A program made the translations under genes and the position numbers. The notes under the pieces were generated by a model, which was not told the origin of the DNA, searched no databases, and saw nothing but the letters and a program-made list of their open reading frames with translations. A stretch of 64,000 nucleotides of DNA from Seriola aureovittata. Its lineage: Eukaryota; Chordata; Actinopteri; Carangiformes; Carangidae. The DNA lies in the NCBI RefSeq assembly GCF_021018895.1, contig NC_079377.1, forward strand, positions 24,359,501 through 24,423,500, written 5' to 3'. Below are positions 26,883 to 38,300 of the stretch, piece after piece. Within the stretch, counting starts at the first letter, position 1. Every line of letters begins with the position of its first letter.

Positions 26883-26888
26883 ACTTAC
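26883..26888 (-). promoter_or_regulatory. atrnl1: splice donor of atrnl1 exon 1
   Basis: On the minus strand the exon ends TTCAA and is followed by GTAAGT, the vertebrate consensus donor. It splits a Lys codon after two bases, so the exon leaves in phase 2. Confidence 0.85.
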
Positions 26889-27133
26889 TTGAATCTTCCC
26901 TGACAGTGCTGGCACTGATCCCCGACCCATCCGTGGTCACACACGCAGGTCCCGTTCATGCACTTCCCTGAAAAACAGTTTTTATCGCAGGACTTGGACA
27001 CCGCTGAGGCTTCCGTGTGAAGCACGAGATGAAGCATGATAAATATCCCCAGGTATGTTTTCAAGACGTCCCGTGCGCTCTTCCTGGTCGACTTGTTCCA
27101 GGTGCACAGATGCATCCCACCAGCATCATCCAT
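26889..27133 (-). CDS. atrnl1: attractin-like protein 1, first coding exon (partial gene)
   Basis: The exon encodes 81 full codons from ATG at 27133. Attractins are large type I membrane proteins with EGF, CUB, kelch, C-type-lectin and laminin-EGF domains, linked to melanocortin signalling and neural maintenance; that is family knowledge. In the sequence, a basic N-terminus leads into a hydrophobic stretch (residues about 30-42, GIFIMLHLVLH), read as a signal sequence. A Cys-rich EGF-like unit follows (about residues 49-78: CDKNCFSGKCMNGTCVC and GWVGDQCQHCQGRF). The CFSGKC and QHCQGRFK words fit ATRNL1 better than ATRN, whose equivalent reads more like CVNGGRC and HCGGRF. The exon ends at a GTAAGT donor in phase 2, where the attractin CUB domain should continue in exon 2, outside the window. 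The start ATG sits in CATCATGG, an acceptable context. Orthology is firm at family level; the paralogue (a or b) is unknown. Confidence 0.88.
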
Positions 27134-27724
27134 GATGGACGAAGAGTGTCTGTTTGAGAGGCTGCAGCCACGACGGAGAAACCGAAACTGTCACCTTACG
27201 CTGTGCGGTGATGCGCTGTCATCAGCAGCGGTGTCTCCAGGCTCGAGCAGCCTACCTGTGACGCCCGAGGAAGAGGCGCAGGAAAACAGTAATTACGCAC
27301 TGTCAGAGGCGCGCGACGGGGGGCAAGACATGTAACTTTGATGGAAACAGTTTACACCTTAAAACCAAGGTGAACGCATTTCCAATCACCCCGCTCTGAA
27401 CAACCGAAACATTAAAAAAAAAAAAAAAAAAAAAAAAAATCCAGTTCCGCGCTCTGCGGCGCGTCCACACAAGTCTTCCAGATAACTTCTGCTGTGGTCA
27501 AGGTTCCGATGTAAACACACGACCGTGACCGGATGATGCTCCCTCCACGTCAAACACCATAATCCCGGAGATCAAATCAAATCAAATCAAACCACGGAGC
27601 TCAGATGATCGCCGTGCGACGCGCTCCTGCTGGACGCGTTCCCAGACAAAGACGTGCCCTCTGCCCGGGTTTGTTATCGGAGGATGCGACAGCCGCATGC
27701 AGCTCTCCCCGGAGCCTCTGTCTC

Positions 27725-27762
<38 letters not shown>

Positions 27763-27930
27763 CGCTCCGTCTCCGTCTGCTCTCGGGTCCACCGCTGGTT
27801 TCTGACTGGGAAACTCCGGCACAAAGCCCCGAGCATGAGCAGTACGGCCGCGCGGTTAAAGGGGCAGCTCCCTTTAAAAGTCAAAGGCACGCGGCAGGCG
27901 CGGACACCGTGCACAGACAAAGCCGGTGAC
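27134..27930 (-). promoter_or_regulatory. atrnl1: presumed atrnl1 5' UTR and CpG-rich promoter region
   Basis: G+C and CpG density rise sharply right of the atrnl1 start (GCGCGCGAC near 27310, CTGCGGCGCGTCC near 27456, further CpGs to 27905). An A26 run lies at 27414-27439 and a (TC)n tract at 27719-27762. No TATA box was identified and the transcription start cannot be fixed from sequence. Short frames on both strands are chance products of the G+C-rich sequence. Confidence 0.55.
27414..27439 (+). repeat. A26 homopolymer
   Basis: A run of 26 A about 280 bp upstream of the atrnl1 start codon; on the gene's strand it is poly-T. Probably an old retroposon tail or a slippage tract. Confidence 0.9.
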
Positions 27931-28033
27931 ATTCACATGCAGCACTGGCAGCATGGTGTCAATATGTTTTCCTAGTGGCGGTTTACACAGGACACAAAAT
28001 ACCATAAATATAAATCTGAAATAGAATATAAAA

Positions 28034-28034
28034 T

Positions 28035-28064
<30 letters not shown>
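28034..28064 (+). repeat. (GATA)n microsatellite
   Basis: About seven AGAT units. A short (CT)n follows at 28167-28185. Confidence 0.95.
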
Positions 28065-28065
<1 letters not shown>

Positions 28066-28199
28066 CTGGATCTTTAGTTCTTCAGGGCTGACTAAGTACA
28101 ACAATAATGTGAAATCCAATTTTGTTACCCAGTCAACAGAAAAAATTTGCGTGTTTGCACAAATTCTCTCTCTCTCTCTCTCTCTGTCAGAAAGTTAGG

Positions 28200-30990
28200 A
28201 GACAGGGTGACCACATGGAATGATAGCTAATAAAACTGCAGCAAAATGGTAATTTCTACTGGAACAATTGCAGCTCTGAGACAGTGTGGAGACGGCATAA
28301 CTTATCAGTATCCCCTATTAAATCCATTACAGCAAGGTCGCTTCAGTGTATGGCTCAATTATTATCAATCCATTCAATCTATTATTATCTATTCATCGCC
28401 AGCTGGAAGAAGCAAAAAAGATGTGAATGCCTGCAGTGGCTGCCGGTGTCCAGTCTGATCAAGTGCTCTAGAGATCAATAAGTGATCAACTGAACATGGA
28501 AAAGGAAGCTTTAAATCGGAAACAAACCTCTTTATTTCTGACCCGAGTCTGTGTTTGCCTGGATGCATTTGAGCTGATTCAGAGACAGATATGACAGGAA
28601 CATTAAAACCAGACTGACACAGCAGAGGCCTAATTCCCCAAACTGTCTTCCTGATTTATAACTTTATCTCACTCCGAAGGCTTTAAAGACACAGACATAT
28701 TCTTTGGAGCCAAGCGGTGCTTTTGGAAAACAAAGCCAAGATTTGCATCTGCGCTCCCTGAGGGCTCACAAAAACATCCAGCGAGCCAGAAGACGATAAT
28801 CCTCAAACCGAAAGATAGACTCCTCTTTTAAAGCAAGATATCACTCTGCTGCAGTGTGGTGGAGACAATAACAAGGTTTCAACATGAGCTGTCGATTGCA
28901 ACAGTTACATATCCTGGTATATCACAAGGGGAGTGTGAATATATACTGTTGCGTCGATGAGCCAACTGAATCCAGTTGCTTAAAAGTCAATTTTATGACT
29001 TTGTTGCATTACCCAATATCACTGCAAAGCCCCAAATGTCCTCCCAGATCACTGTTGTTTTCAAACTCAACACAGCTGTGTTCGCAGTTCACAGTGAAGT
29101 TTTGAAACCCTAACAGAGGAGAAAGTTCGGGGATTTTGCTAATGGATATTGCAAATGCTATTGGGTGCTACAACGAAAACAGCCTGTATCAATGAAATTA
29201 TTTCCAGCTGCAGCAGTTTTCAGAAAACAAGCTCTGAAAAACTCACTGAGCACAACCTGACCAACACCAAACATCAAAGTTCGCAAGGAGCTGGTGAAAG
29301 AAAGCGGAAAGTCTAGCAGCTAAAGCACGGGACCGTTTTCTCAGTTGCTGGTGGAGACCAAACCAGAGCTAGACATAAAGCTTTTACAGCTCTCACAGCA
29401 CATCACCCATGCACAAATCTCAAACAATGATTACATGATGCTTTAAAAATGGGTCAATATGAGCCATAAATATGAATTTCCTGTCACATTAGGCCCCGGT
29501 TACATCTCTCTTGATCTGAATGAATAGGCGAAGTAAAAACCCACTTCTACTATTTCACACTTGCATTGTTGGGAGGAGGTGATACCAGGACTTAACTTGG
29601 CCCATTTGACAGTTAACAACATGATCTCACCTCAAGGTTCATTTAGTAGCAGTTCTGGAGCTTTCCGTCATTTCTTATGATCTTCATCAGCAGATGGATT
29701 TTGCCCGGCTGTCATTTTCCTGACTTCTCCTCCACGTTGGCTTAAAACTTTAAGACCTCATCACTGACCCTGGAAGCAGAAGTAAACAAAACAATCTCAT
29801 TTCAAGGTGCATTTAACAGCTGTACTGGAGCTTTTGAGCATATTACATGAATTTCAAACAGAAAAAGACCCATCTTTGCCATCCATAATAGTGAAATTAT
29901 TGTAGAATTTGTATTAATCATTGATGACAGAAATTCCAGAGATCTAAGACAATTTAATACTAAATGTCTTATCAAAAGTTTGACAAGATCTGTACTTTCA
30001 ATACAAACAATTGCAAACAGGAAGTAAAAACATCCAAGGCAATTTTAATGTTTTGATTATAATAAACATCATCATTTAGTGATTTTTAAAATTTTGATTT
30101 AGATTTAAACAGTGTCTTTTAATTGCTTCTTCGTGTTGTCAATGTACAAATGTATTGATCCCTTGACTTGTTTTTTGTCAGAATCTCTGCCTCATTCAAA
30201 AATAATTCAAATAAATATTCTCTTTTTGTTGTTGTTGAACTGTCAGTCACAAATTTCTCCAGCAGTGTCAATGTGCTAAGAAGTAATTCAACACTTAAGT
30301 CAACAGGGATTACTTTGTTTTGTATTGTGTCATCTCATCATCCCATAGACGGTGGCAATGGAAATATCTGGACTTAATTGTATAAAATCTTGAGAGTTTC
30401 AAACAGTTAACATAATCTGCAGCCTTGGATCAATGTACATCTTAACGTTGTTTCTGATACTGGTTTTGTATAATCCTGTATATTGAGTGGGATTACTTCC
30501 TGCACATATTTTATAATTATCATTCAGGCTGCACTGCACAACTGCTCATTCTTCACAAAGTCAGTGCCCCTTGTGTTATCTGTGGATTATCCCCATTTGA
30601 GGATTGTCCGTTATGTATAGCTTCAGGACAGACAGTACAGACTTAATGAATGAACTCTATGTTTCTATTTATGGATTTTTTCAGCAGCTGATGAACTATG
30701 AACATTATTTCACTCGCAGTTGAAGTCTATGGATTTTGTGTTGATATTTTTTTTTCCTGGACTTCATGTTTGCAGCTTTACCCTTCATCAGAACACCGGA
30801 TCTCTAGGCCCAGACCCGTCTTTGTCAGAGTCATATGAATAACAGCATAAGAAAAGTAAACAGAACAACAAGCACAAACCATCACCTATGAAAAATGTGG
30901 AAGGGGTGGGAAAGAAAACAGAGCAGAGGAGAGCGTGACTGTTTATAAATGTTCTCCACCTGAGCAGAACAAGGACCACCGTCATCATCT
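28200..30990. other. intergenic sequence, nothing recognised
   Basis: About 2.8 kb of ordinary-looking intergenic DNA. I saw no exon with splice signals, no RNA gene and no tandem array. Short open frames here have no recognisable motif. Confidence 0.6.
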
Positions 30991-30997
30991 ACAGTCC

Positions 30998-31007
30998 AAG
31001 ATGGCGG
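30998..31007 (+). promoter_or_regulatory. YY1-like motif AAGATGGCGG
   Basis: AAGATGGCGG is the established YY1 core. A second copy, AAGATGGCGT, lies at 32091-32100. Function is unproven, and the region may be partly repeat-derived. Confidence 0.35.
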
Positions 31008-31159
31008 AGTTACAGTCGCCTACAGGCAAGTCAACCCGAGCTGTGGCTAACCGAGGCTAGCTAGTTAGCAGCGACTTAACTTTCTAATTACATATAGCAC
31101 CTCGGGAATATCAGCGCAGTCCAAACGAATACTCCATATAAACTAAGCAAACAGTGAGA

Positions 31160-31300
31160 TTAGTGGCACGATTTGTAAACAGCATTGTGGGTCAAAAATT
31201 GCCAGTAAAACGGCGTCACAATGGCGGAAAATACGAATTACAGCTTCCGGTCAGGACTTTCACAATAAAATCGGAGCGGAAACAGAATGCAGGTCGTGGA
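31160..31300 (+). repeat. dispersed repeat, copy B (inverted copy at 23560-23690)
   Basis: GCATTGTGGG, GGACTTTCA, AATAAAATC and GAGCGGAAACAG occur in the same order as on the minus strand near 23.6 kb. Confidence 0.65.
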
Positions 31301-32187
31301 TTGCGATTCTACCCAAAAAGATTGCGTCACTATGATGTTTTTGACAGATCGCCCTCTCCTAGATAAAAAGATAAAAAGCTCTTCTATACAGTTTGTGTAC
31401 TGTCTCTGTTAAGTTCAAATTCAGACATTTTTTTAAAACCTGAATCTGATTGGACGTGACAATCAGGGGAGGAGCCAGACATTGGCGCAGCAGCAGCGAC
31501 ACTGTAAACACACTCACCTGTCCAGCACAGACCTGCCGCGACTACACTGGCTCGGGGATGAAATAATAAATGGAGCCCTGAAATTAGTTTTTTTAAAAAC
31601 TCCTATACTCCGACAGTTTTATAGGAGCACCAACCCGGAGATGAGATGTGACAGATCCGTTTTTACCAGTTTGCATGGCGGCTAGGAGCTCACTCTCCCC
31701 CCCTGACAGCAGACATCACAGTCCTCTACACTGAAGTTACAAAAAACACCGAGCAAGAGAGAGAGAGAAGCCATCACTAACTGCCGAGTTAAAGTAACTA
31801 GCAGGTGAATAGCATGAGTACCTGTAACCAACCAAATCATCCCACACTGTTTCCACTGATCAAGTGACGAACAGAAAGCTAGCCGGTTAGCCAATATTAC
31901 CAGCAACGTTAAGACAGGAAATACAACTGTTCACGTTTCAGACCCATGGCAAACTGTTAACCAACATGTTGTTAACAGATAATTTTAACAGAAAGACTTG
32001 AAGTGTGATTTAAATGAAGCTACTGTAAAACGATGCAGGCTGCTCTTAACACTGCTTATCTTGTACCTAGAGAGAAGAAAACATTAAACCAAGATGGCGT
32101 CCCGAACGGAACACACCTCAAAACTAAGTTGTCCCACAGCGGTCAAACAACACCAAAACCGGGATTCCCCTGGGAATTTCATGACTC

Positions 32188-34144
32188 ATCTATCGCAGCG
32201 GTCCCCAACCAGAGGTGGACAGTAACTAAATACATTTACTCATATTACTGTATCGAATACTTTTTTTGTGTATTTTGTATTTTTTAAGTACAATTTAAAA
32301 TCGGTATTTTGTACTTTACTTGAGTACGTTTTGACACAAGTATTGTACTTATTTACTTTATAAATCCTATCCGTTACTGAGTAAAAATAACAATTCAAGC
32401 TACAGGGGGAAAATACGCACCAGAACCATAGACAGTAAACCAATGGCCAGAACCAACAGTGACAAATAATGATGTGATTAGCACTGGCGCGTGAACATAG
32501 TTGGGCGCGCGGACAAGCTAGTGTAGCCCTTGCTAAAACGACTGATTTATTTTGATGATAAATATTCATAATTCATAAAAGTTCATTATGTATTGAAGTG
32601 GTAAAAAATCATAAATATGGTTAAAATGCAAAGCAAGTTAAAAATGCAAAATAAGTGATCTGTTCAGTACAAGTTATGCCATTTCATAGTGTTTGTGAGA
32701 TATGTATTATTACTTGTTTTGTGAGTTGTCAATCATTCATTTCTTTGACAGTATTGGCATGTGTATAGCTCAAGTAACTCTGGCCAATCGTAAAACAGTT
32801 TGTAAGTGAGGGGGCGGGACTTAGCGAAAGTTTGATTGAGGTGAGCAGAGCGAGTTACCTTGACCGAGTCCGTGCTGGAGTGATTTGGTGGACCAGAGTT
32901 TTTATTTTTGTGGGGAAACGACCAGTTTACCTGACGTGAAGAACTTTGTGACCATCCGCGAGGTAACTATGAGCATAAGAGTGTTTTTGAAAACTGTGAT
33001 TAAGTTCTACAGTGTAAAACGGACTGTTAACGCTAACCGCGATTAGCCGTTAGCTTTAGCTTTAGTCGGTGCGGTTAGCTAGCTCTCTGCTCTGTATAAA
33101 CATGCTCCGTTAACTTGAGCTGAGGCTAAACCGGCATGAAGCAGCCTTTGGACTTGGAATTTAGCTTGTGAATTTAATTTAGGAGGAGAAGACGGACGTT
33201 TTGACGGCATTAAAGAGGGAAGCAAAGCTCCTGTGAACTACGTAGGATCTGCATCCTTCTTGCTGTGTGTGTGAGCTGTGGCTCGAGTCGGCCCGCTTGG
33301 ACTGTGTGTGAGCTGCTGCTGCTGCGCCCTGGCGGTGATCTGTTCATCTCCTTTTCCATACTAACTGTCGGGAGCTGTGAGTATTGGATATGCACGTGTC
33401 TATTTTCTTCTGCTTGATAAAAGTGAAGCGGCCAGTTTGTTTTAGGCCACAACGCACCCAAGCTACGACACAGGCCTGCAACAGGGGGTTTCAATAACTG
33501 GTAGAGACCGTTGTGGACCAAGTGTGTGTGTTTGAGTGCGTGTGGGTCCATCATATTCCTGAATTTAATGTTTTGTTTCATTTTATGTGATGTTAGACTG
33601 AATAACAGCTAAACGGGTACTATTTCTGTTGAATATTAACACTCTCACTAAACCCAAGGGATTTATGTAATTTTCTGTTATTTGTTTTGAGCGTAAAACA
33701 TTACGACTAAAGAGTCTTTACATTTCAAGTTTTGGGATTGTGTGGTGTTTTATTTGGTTTAAAGCATAAAACAATTAAAAAATAATGTTATGGTGAGTTG
33801 TATTTTTCATGTAGCCTACTTTATATTTGTTTTGTGGTGTATCTTATTTTGAAGGCATGTTCAAGCGTTACCATAGCGACCAGAGAGCGTTAGGGGGCAG
33901 AGAGGATGTTACTCTCATGTTGTTGGCGCATGTCAGGAGGAAGCTGCTAATAAAGTTACATACAAGTACACAGTGGATTCACGTTTATTATTATATTTAC
34001 AAAGCACCACAGTTTTTGTGTTGGTCTTATCGTTTTATTTTGTTGTATTTATCTGCCACACCTAAAAAGGCCGGTCCGTGAAAATATTGTCTGACGTTAA
34101 ACCGGTCCGTGGCGCAAAAAAGGTTGGGGACCGCTGATCTATCG
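32188..34144. mobile_element. hAT-type DNA transposon (non-autonomous) with 8-bp target duplication
   Basis: The element runs 32196-34136. Its ends are exact 15-bp inverted repeats, CAGCGGTCCCCAACC on the left and GGTTGGGGACCGCTG on the right. It is flanked by the identical 8-bp duplication ATCTATCG at 32188-32195 and 34137-34144. CAG...CTG ends with an 8-bp duplication define hAT elements. The 1.94-kb body has no transposase frame, though its middle (about 32830-33580) is G+C-rich and leader-like (a donor-like GAGGTAACT near 32960). It appears to be a deletion derivative that kept the promoter and first-exon part of an autonomous parent. A second repeat start lies just inside the left end. 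Confidence 0.9.
32210..32520 (+). mobile_element. fragment of a second hAT-like element nested near the left end
   Basis: CAGAGGTGGACAGTAACTAA, then ACATTTACTC and TACTTTACTTGAGTA, is the recurrent start of another fish DNA transposon. It begins at the last base of the first element's terminal repeat. Its far end and target duplication were not found, so this could instead be the native subterminal part of the host element. Confidence 0.4.
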
Positions 34145-34314
34145 TCTATATGGGGATAAAGTGGTAAAGCTTTATTGCAGATCAACTTCTGTAAGTGCAT
34201 GTACATGTGTGTGTACATGTCTTGCTGTGGTTGTAGGGACAACTTTGTGTTTGAAACCATCAGTGTGAGGTTATTGTGGCCAGTCGTGGCAGCTTCAAAT
34301 GGCTTTTTGAGGGA

Positions 34315-34462
34315 CACCTGCAGTGACTGAGGTCAGTGTCAGGATGAGTCTCTACGACATTGAATGAAACTGAAAACAACGTCCTTTGTGCAGATTGAGA
34401 CGTGAGGAGTGAAGTTCACACACCAAGCAGCAGGCACATTCAAAAGTTCTCCAGGAATTTTT
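34315..34462 (+). repeat. 146-bp repeat, left copy
   Basis: It begins CACCTGCAGTGACTGAGG and ends TCCAGGAATTTT. A copy in the same orientation lies at 49979-50126, with roughly 85-90% identity by eye and a few short indels. Flanking bases do not match, so the unit has sharp ends. Confidence 0.8.
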
Positions 34463-34589
34463 CTTGTACTTAATGTTATCCTCTACCGGCGCGGAAGTTT
34501 CTTCACTTCTGCTCTTTCTTGTTCAACTTTCTGCTTGATATAAAAATATGTTCAACTGAGCAGTAGTGTTGTTTTTGGCGGCCTGTTTT

Positions 34590-34620
34590 AATTTTAGTTT
34601 TAGTCTATTCTTTGTGTCAA
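34590..34620 (+). repeat. left piece of a TTTTAGTC-rich repeat split by the retrotransposon
   Basis: ATTTTAGTTTTAGTCTATTC precedes the LTR; the same wording continues right of the element at 42041-42225. Removing the insertion and one TCAA joins them. Confidence 0.65.
34617..34620. repeat. target-site duplication TCAA (left; right copy 42037-42040)
   Basis: TCAA immediately precedes the left TGTTAC end and immediately follows the right ATGACA end. Confidence 0.85.
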
Positions 34621-34880
34621 TGTTACACCCCGATGCCGGGGAGAATGATAACTTAAAGAAAAAAGGTGGAAAAACTACACGAGCACACTTTAGCAATTTC
34701 TTAGTATGTATTTTCTCCATTCGGCCATGCTGCTTCTCTTGGGTCAGCCATGCTGCTTCTTTTTTTCCAACGAACAGGCATCAACAATCAATCGCTGTCA
34801 TGCTCAACATTAACAGACATGACACAATTAACAGGCATCAACAATCAATCGCTGTCAGGCTCAACATTACAACCATGACA
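34621..34880 (-). repeat. 3' LTR, 260 bp
   Basis: In element sense it starts TGTCATGG and ends GGGTGTAACA (TG...CA). It is identical by eye to 41777-42036. It carries a 40-bp unit present twice with a 57-bp period (34773-34812 and 34830-34869, one mismatch) in its U3 part, and a small hairpin CCCCG-ATGC-CGGGG near its outer end. Confidence 0.96.
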
Positions 34881-34881
34881 C

Positions 34882-34890
34882 ACTCCCCTA
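34882..34890 (-). other. polypurine tract-like primer AGGGGAGTG
   Basis: On the element's strand AGGGGAGTG ends one base before the 3' LTR start. This is the expected place for plus-strand priming; the tract is short and interrupted by one T. Confidence 0.6.
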
Positions 34891-35123
34891 CAACACAGAA
34901 GTCGTCCCCGACATCTCAACCAACAGGTGAGTAATGTAATTGAATAATGTTTAAAGCTTTTAGCTATTGTACATAACATCATCAAATCAATTATTCATTC
35001 AACAATGTATACAATCATTCGGCTTATTCAAAGTCCAGGAGTGTGTGGCACGTGTATCAACACTGCTTGTTCATTAGTCCAATTATGACTGTCTAAGGTA
35101 CAGTATGTGTATCTGTAAGCATG

Positions 35124-35300
35124 TCAACACTCAGTTCGTGAAACAGTCCATCCATGAGTGTATGTTTGTGTATGTCAGTGCATCAACACTCAGTTTGTGA
35201 AACAGTCCATCCATGAGTGTATGTGTGTGTATGTCAGTGCATCAACACTCAGTTTGTGAAACAGTCCATCCATGAGTGTATGTGTGTGTATGTCAGTGCA
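35124..35300 (-). repeat. three tandem 59-bp repeats in the 3' non-coding region
   Basis: Units start at 35124, 35183 and 35242 (TCAACACTCAGTT). The second and third are identical; the first differs at about two positions. The array ends 10 bp from the pol stop codon. Confidence 0.95.
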
Positions 35301-35310
35301 TGTTCTTCGT

Positions 35311-38300
35311 TCAGTAGCCATGTGCAACAGCAGGCTGATAATTCCAGTGTTGTACTGGAGCTGTCCATGTACTTGTTGCGTGCATGGCTCCATAGGATGT
35401 TGGAGAATAGTAGCACATCATGTTGACTGGGAGTCCGGCGCCACAGCAACTGGGATGGCCGAGCTGATCATATGTGAAAACTCTTGGGGGTCGTCTCTCT
35501 CTTACTGGTCGTTGGTATTGTTGTTCATTCTCACTGTGATCTTCCCTTTGAGCAGGTGACTGTGGTGCTGGTCTTCTCGCCTCCAGTGCAATCTCATCTT
35601 GAAGTGACATGTCCTCTTCTAACAGTGGATCTCCTGTGTCCCGCTCCAGCTGGTGCACGTCCTGATGCTCAGGCTCAACATCCTGCATAAGCTGTGTGAA
35701 ACCTTCAGCATCCTCTCTATCTGTGTGGACTTGGGTCTGTGGCACAGGCTGATTTCTGAGTGGATAGTATCCATAGTCATCATCATCACTATCATCATTG
35801 TTTTTCTCTTGGTCTGTTTGGTCTTTGTCTCGACGAGTCTGAGCTGTGATTTGTCTTTTCACTTTAGCTGGTTTCAGCTGAATTTCTAGGGGTAAATGGT
35901 CACATGGCAACAGGAGGTTACGGTGCAGGATCCTACGTCCTCTCGCTTTGCCTTGCTCAGGTATCACTTCATATATGGGCATGTCTTTTCCCACCTGACG
36001 GATGACTTTGTGGATGCAATCTTCCCAGTGATTCCTGAGCTTTCCCGTTCCCCCTCTAGGTGTCATATTCCTAATGAGAACACGGTCGCCCTCATTCAGA
36101 ACAGAACTCCTGACCTTGCTATCATGATTCTTCTTGCTCCTCTCAGCACATTTTTTTGCATTTGCTTTTGTGATCTCATAAGCCTCTTGCATCTGTTGTT
36201 TCCACTTTTTCATGTACTCTTGATGATCAGCAGTCCCAGTCTCTGGGGTCAAACCAAATAACAAGTCAACAGGTAGTCTTGGTGATCTGCCAAACAGGAG
36301 GTAAAAAGGTGAAAACCCTGTGACTTCACTTCTGGTGCTGTTATATGCATAGATGAGCTTGGGCAATGACTCTCTCCAATCTGACTTTTGTTTCTCTGTG
36401 AGCGTTCTCAGCATTTGTAGCAGTGTTCTGTTTAGCCGTTCCACCTGCCCGTTGCCTTGCGGGTGATATGGTGTGGTTCGAGAGCCCATCACCCCGCAGT
36501 TTTTCTTCAGCTGTGCAAACAATTGATTCTCAAATTCACCTCCCTGGTCATGGTGAATTCTTAGAGGGAATCCAAACTTCAGTGCATAATCATTGAATAT
36601 TTTATCAGCAACAGTCTTGGCAGATTTTGATGTTGTGGGGTAGGCTTGTGCAAAGCGTGTGTAATGATCTACTATTAACAATATGTATTCATATCCACCC
36701 CGACACTTATCCAGATGAAGGAAGTCAATGGATACAAGCTCGAATGGCTGAGTGGTGACAATTGGTACGAGTGGAGCTCTGGATTCTCTACAGGGCTTTT
36801 TCTGTTTCAGACATGTACAGCTTTGTGTGACATAATGCTCTATTTCTCGCTGCATGTGTGGCCAGAAGAAGCGATCCCGGATGAGCGATGTTGTTCGTTC
36901 CACGCCTTGATGTCCCATCTCATTGTGGAGCTGTCTCAAAACTGTTGGTTTGTATTTTTCAGGTAAAACAAGTTGGGTTCTGGTTGCAGTCTTTCGTTGA
37001 AGTATTCCATCTCCATCAAAGGTAAGTTTCTCCCAGTCACGAAGCAAACACTTTGTCTGTACATTGAATGACTTTAACTGCTCTCTTGTAGGTTTCTCTT
37101 TTGATTGTTTGCAGGCAATGACTGGGCCAATAGTTTGATCATCTCTCTGAGCTCGACAGATATCAGTTTTTGAAAATGGTGTAGATGTGTCTTCACCCGT
37201 TTCTGCACACTCAAAAGACATCATGGACCACACTGTGTGTGAAACATCACTTTCAACAGCTTGTACTGTGGCTTGCACTGAAGGGGAAGACATTTCTTCT
37301 GTGCACTCCTCCATCATCATCTCTATGTCACAGGGCATTCTTGACAGACCATCAGCATCACAATTTTCTTTTCCTGGACGATACTTGATCATTAGGTCAA
37401 AGTCAGCTAATTCTGCAACCCATCTATGCCCTGTTGCATTGAGTTTGGCTGTTGACAACACATAGGTAAGTGGGTTGTTGTCTGTATATACAGTACAGGA
37501 GGAGCCAATTAAATAGTCTCTGAATCGCTCACTAACAGCCCACTTTAATGCTAAAAATTCAAGTTTCCCTGAATGAAGATGATAGTTCTTTTCTGCTTTG
37601 GTCAGAGTGCGTGATGCATAGGCTATTACACGTAGCTTACCCTCCTGCTCTTGATATAATACAGCACCTAAACCCTGGTGTGAAGCGTCTGTGTGTAAAA
37701 TGAATGATTTGTTGAAGTCTGGGAATCCAAGAATCGGTGGCTCAACCAGACAGTCAATCAGTCTCTCCAGTATCAGTTGATGTTCATCAGTCCATGTGAT
37801 CAGCTTGTGTGAAGGCGCCCCTTTGAACTTTCCCTTCACTTTTTTTGTCCTTGTGTTTCTGTCTTGGTGTTTGTCTGGTTTGGGGTCTGAACCTGTCAGG
37901 GCATAAAGAGGGCCGGCGATGCGGGAGAAGTCTCTGATGTACTGCCGGTAGTAGCTCAGAAGTCCCATGACCGCTCTCAGTTCTCCCACAGTCTGTGGCC
38001 TCTTCTCCTTTAAAGCTCTCACTGCCACTGTGTCAGCCGGGTCCATTTTACTACCCTCCGCAGACACGATGCGCCCCAAATAGCGGACCTCACGTTTGAA
38101 CACTTCACATTTTCTAGATTTTAACTTTATACCATGCTGACGTAACCGCTGTAGCACTGCCCTCACATGTTCGACGTGATCCTCGAAAGTTCTGCTGAAT
38201 ACCAGGGTGTCATCTAAATAAGGGATACAGATGTCATCTCTCAGCCCTTCCAAGCAATCCTCCATACAGCGCTGGAAGGCAGCTGGAGCGTTCATCAGAC

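Larger units (their letters stand above)
1..26888 (-). other. atrnl1: presumed intron 1 of atrnl1 (left part of window)
   Basis: Everything to the left of the exon-1 donor at 26888 is inferred to be first-intron sequence of the attractin-like gene, because the exon reads leftward and no second exon was recognised down to position 1. The mammalian orthologue is known for very large introns. No other convincing protein-coding exon was seen here. Open frames in this stretch are microsatellite products, transposon relics or short chance frames. The recognisable content (LINE ends, a MITE-like element, CA/GT arrays, a purine block, SINE-like units) is listed separately; between those entries I see only unannotated A+T-rich unique-looking sequence. 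The intron assignment is inference, since the gene continues outside the window. Confidence 0.6.

Noticed and set aside
35311..35900. Envelope-like gene or third frame downstream of integrase
   Set aside because: The C-terminal tail is part of pol, acidic and Gln-rich, without a signal peptide or membrane segment; nothing open follows before the LTR. The element is a retrotransposon rather than an enveloped retrovirus.
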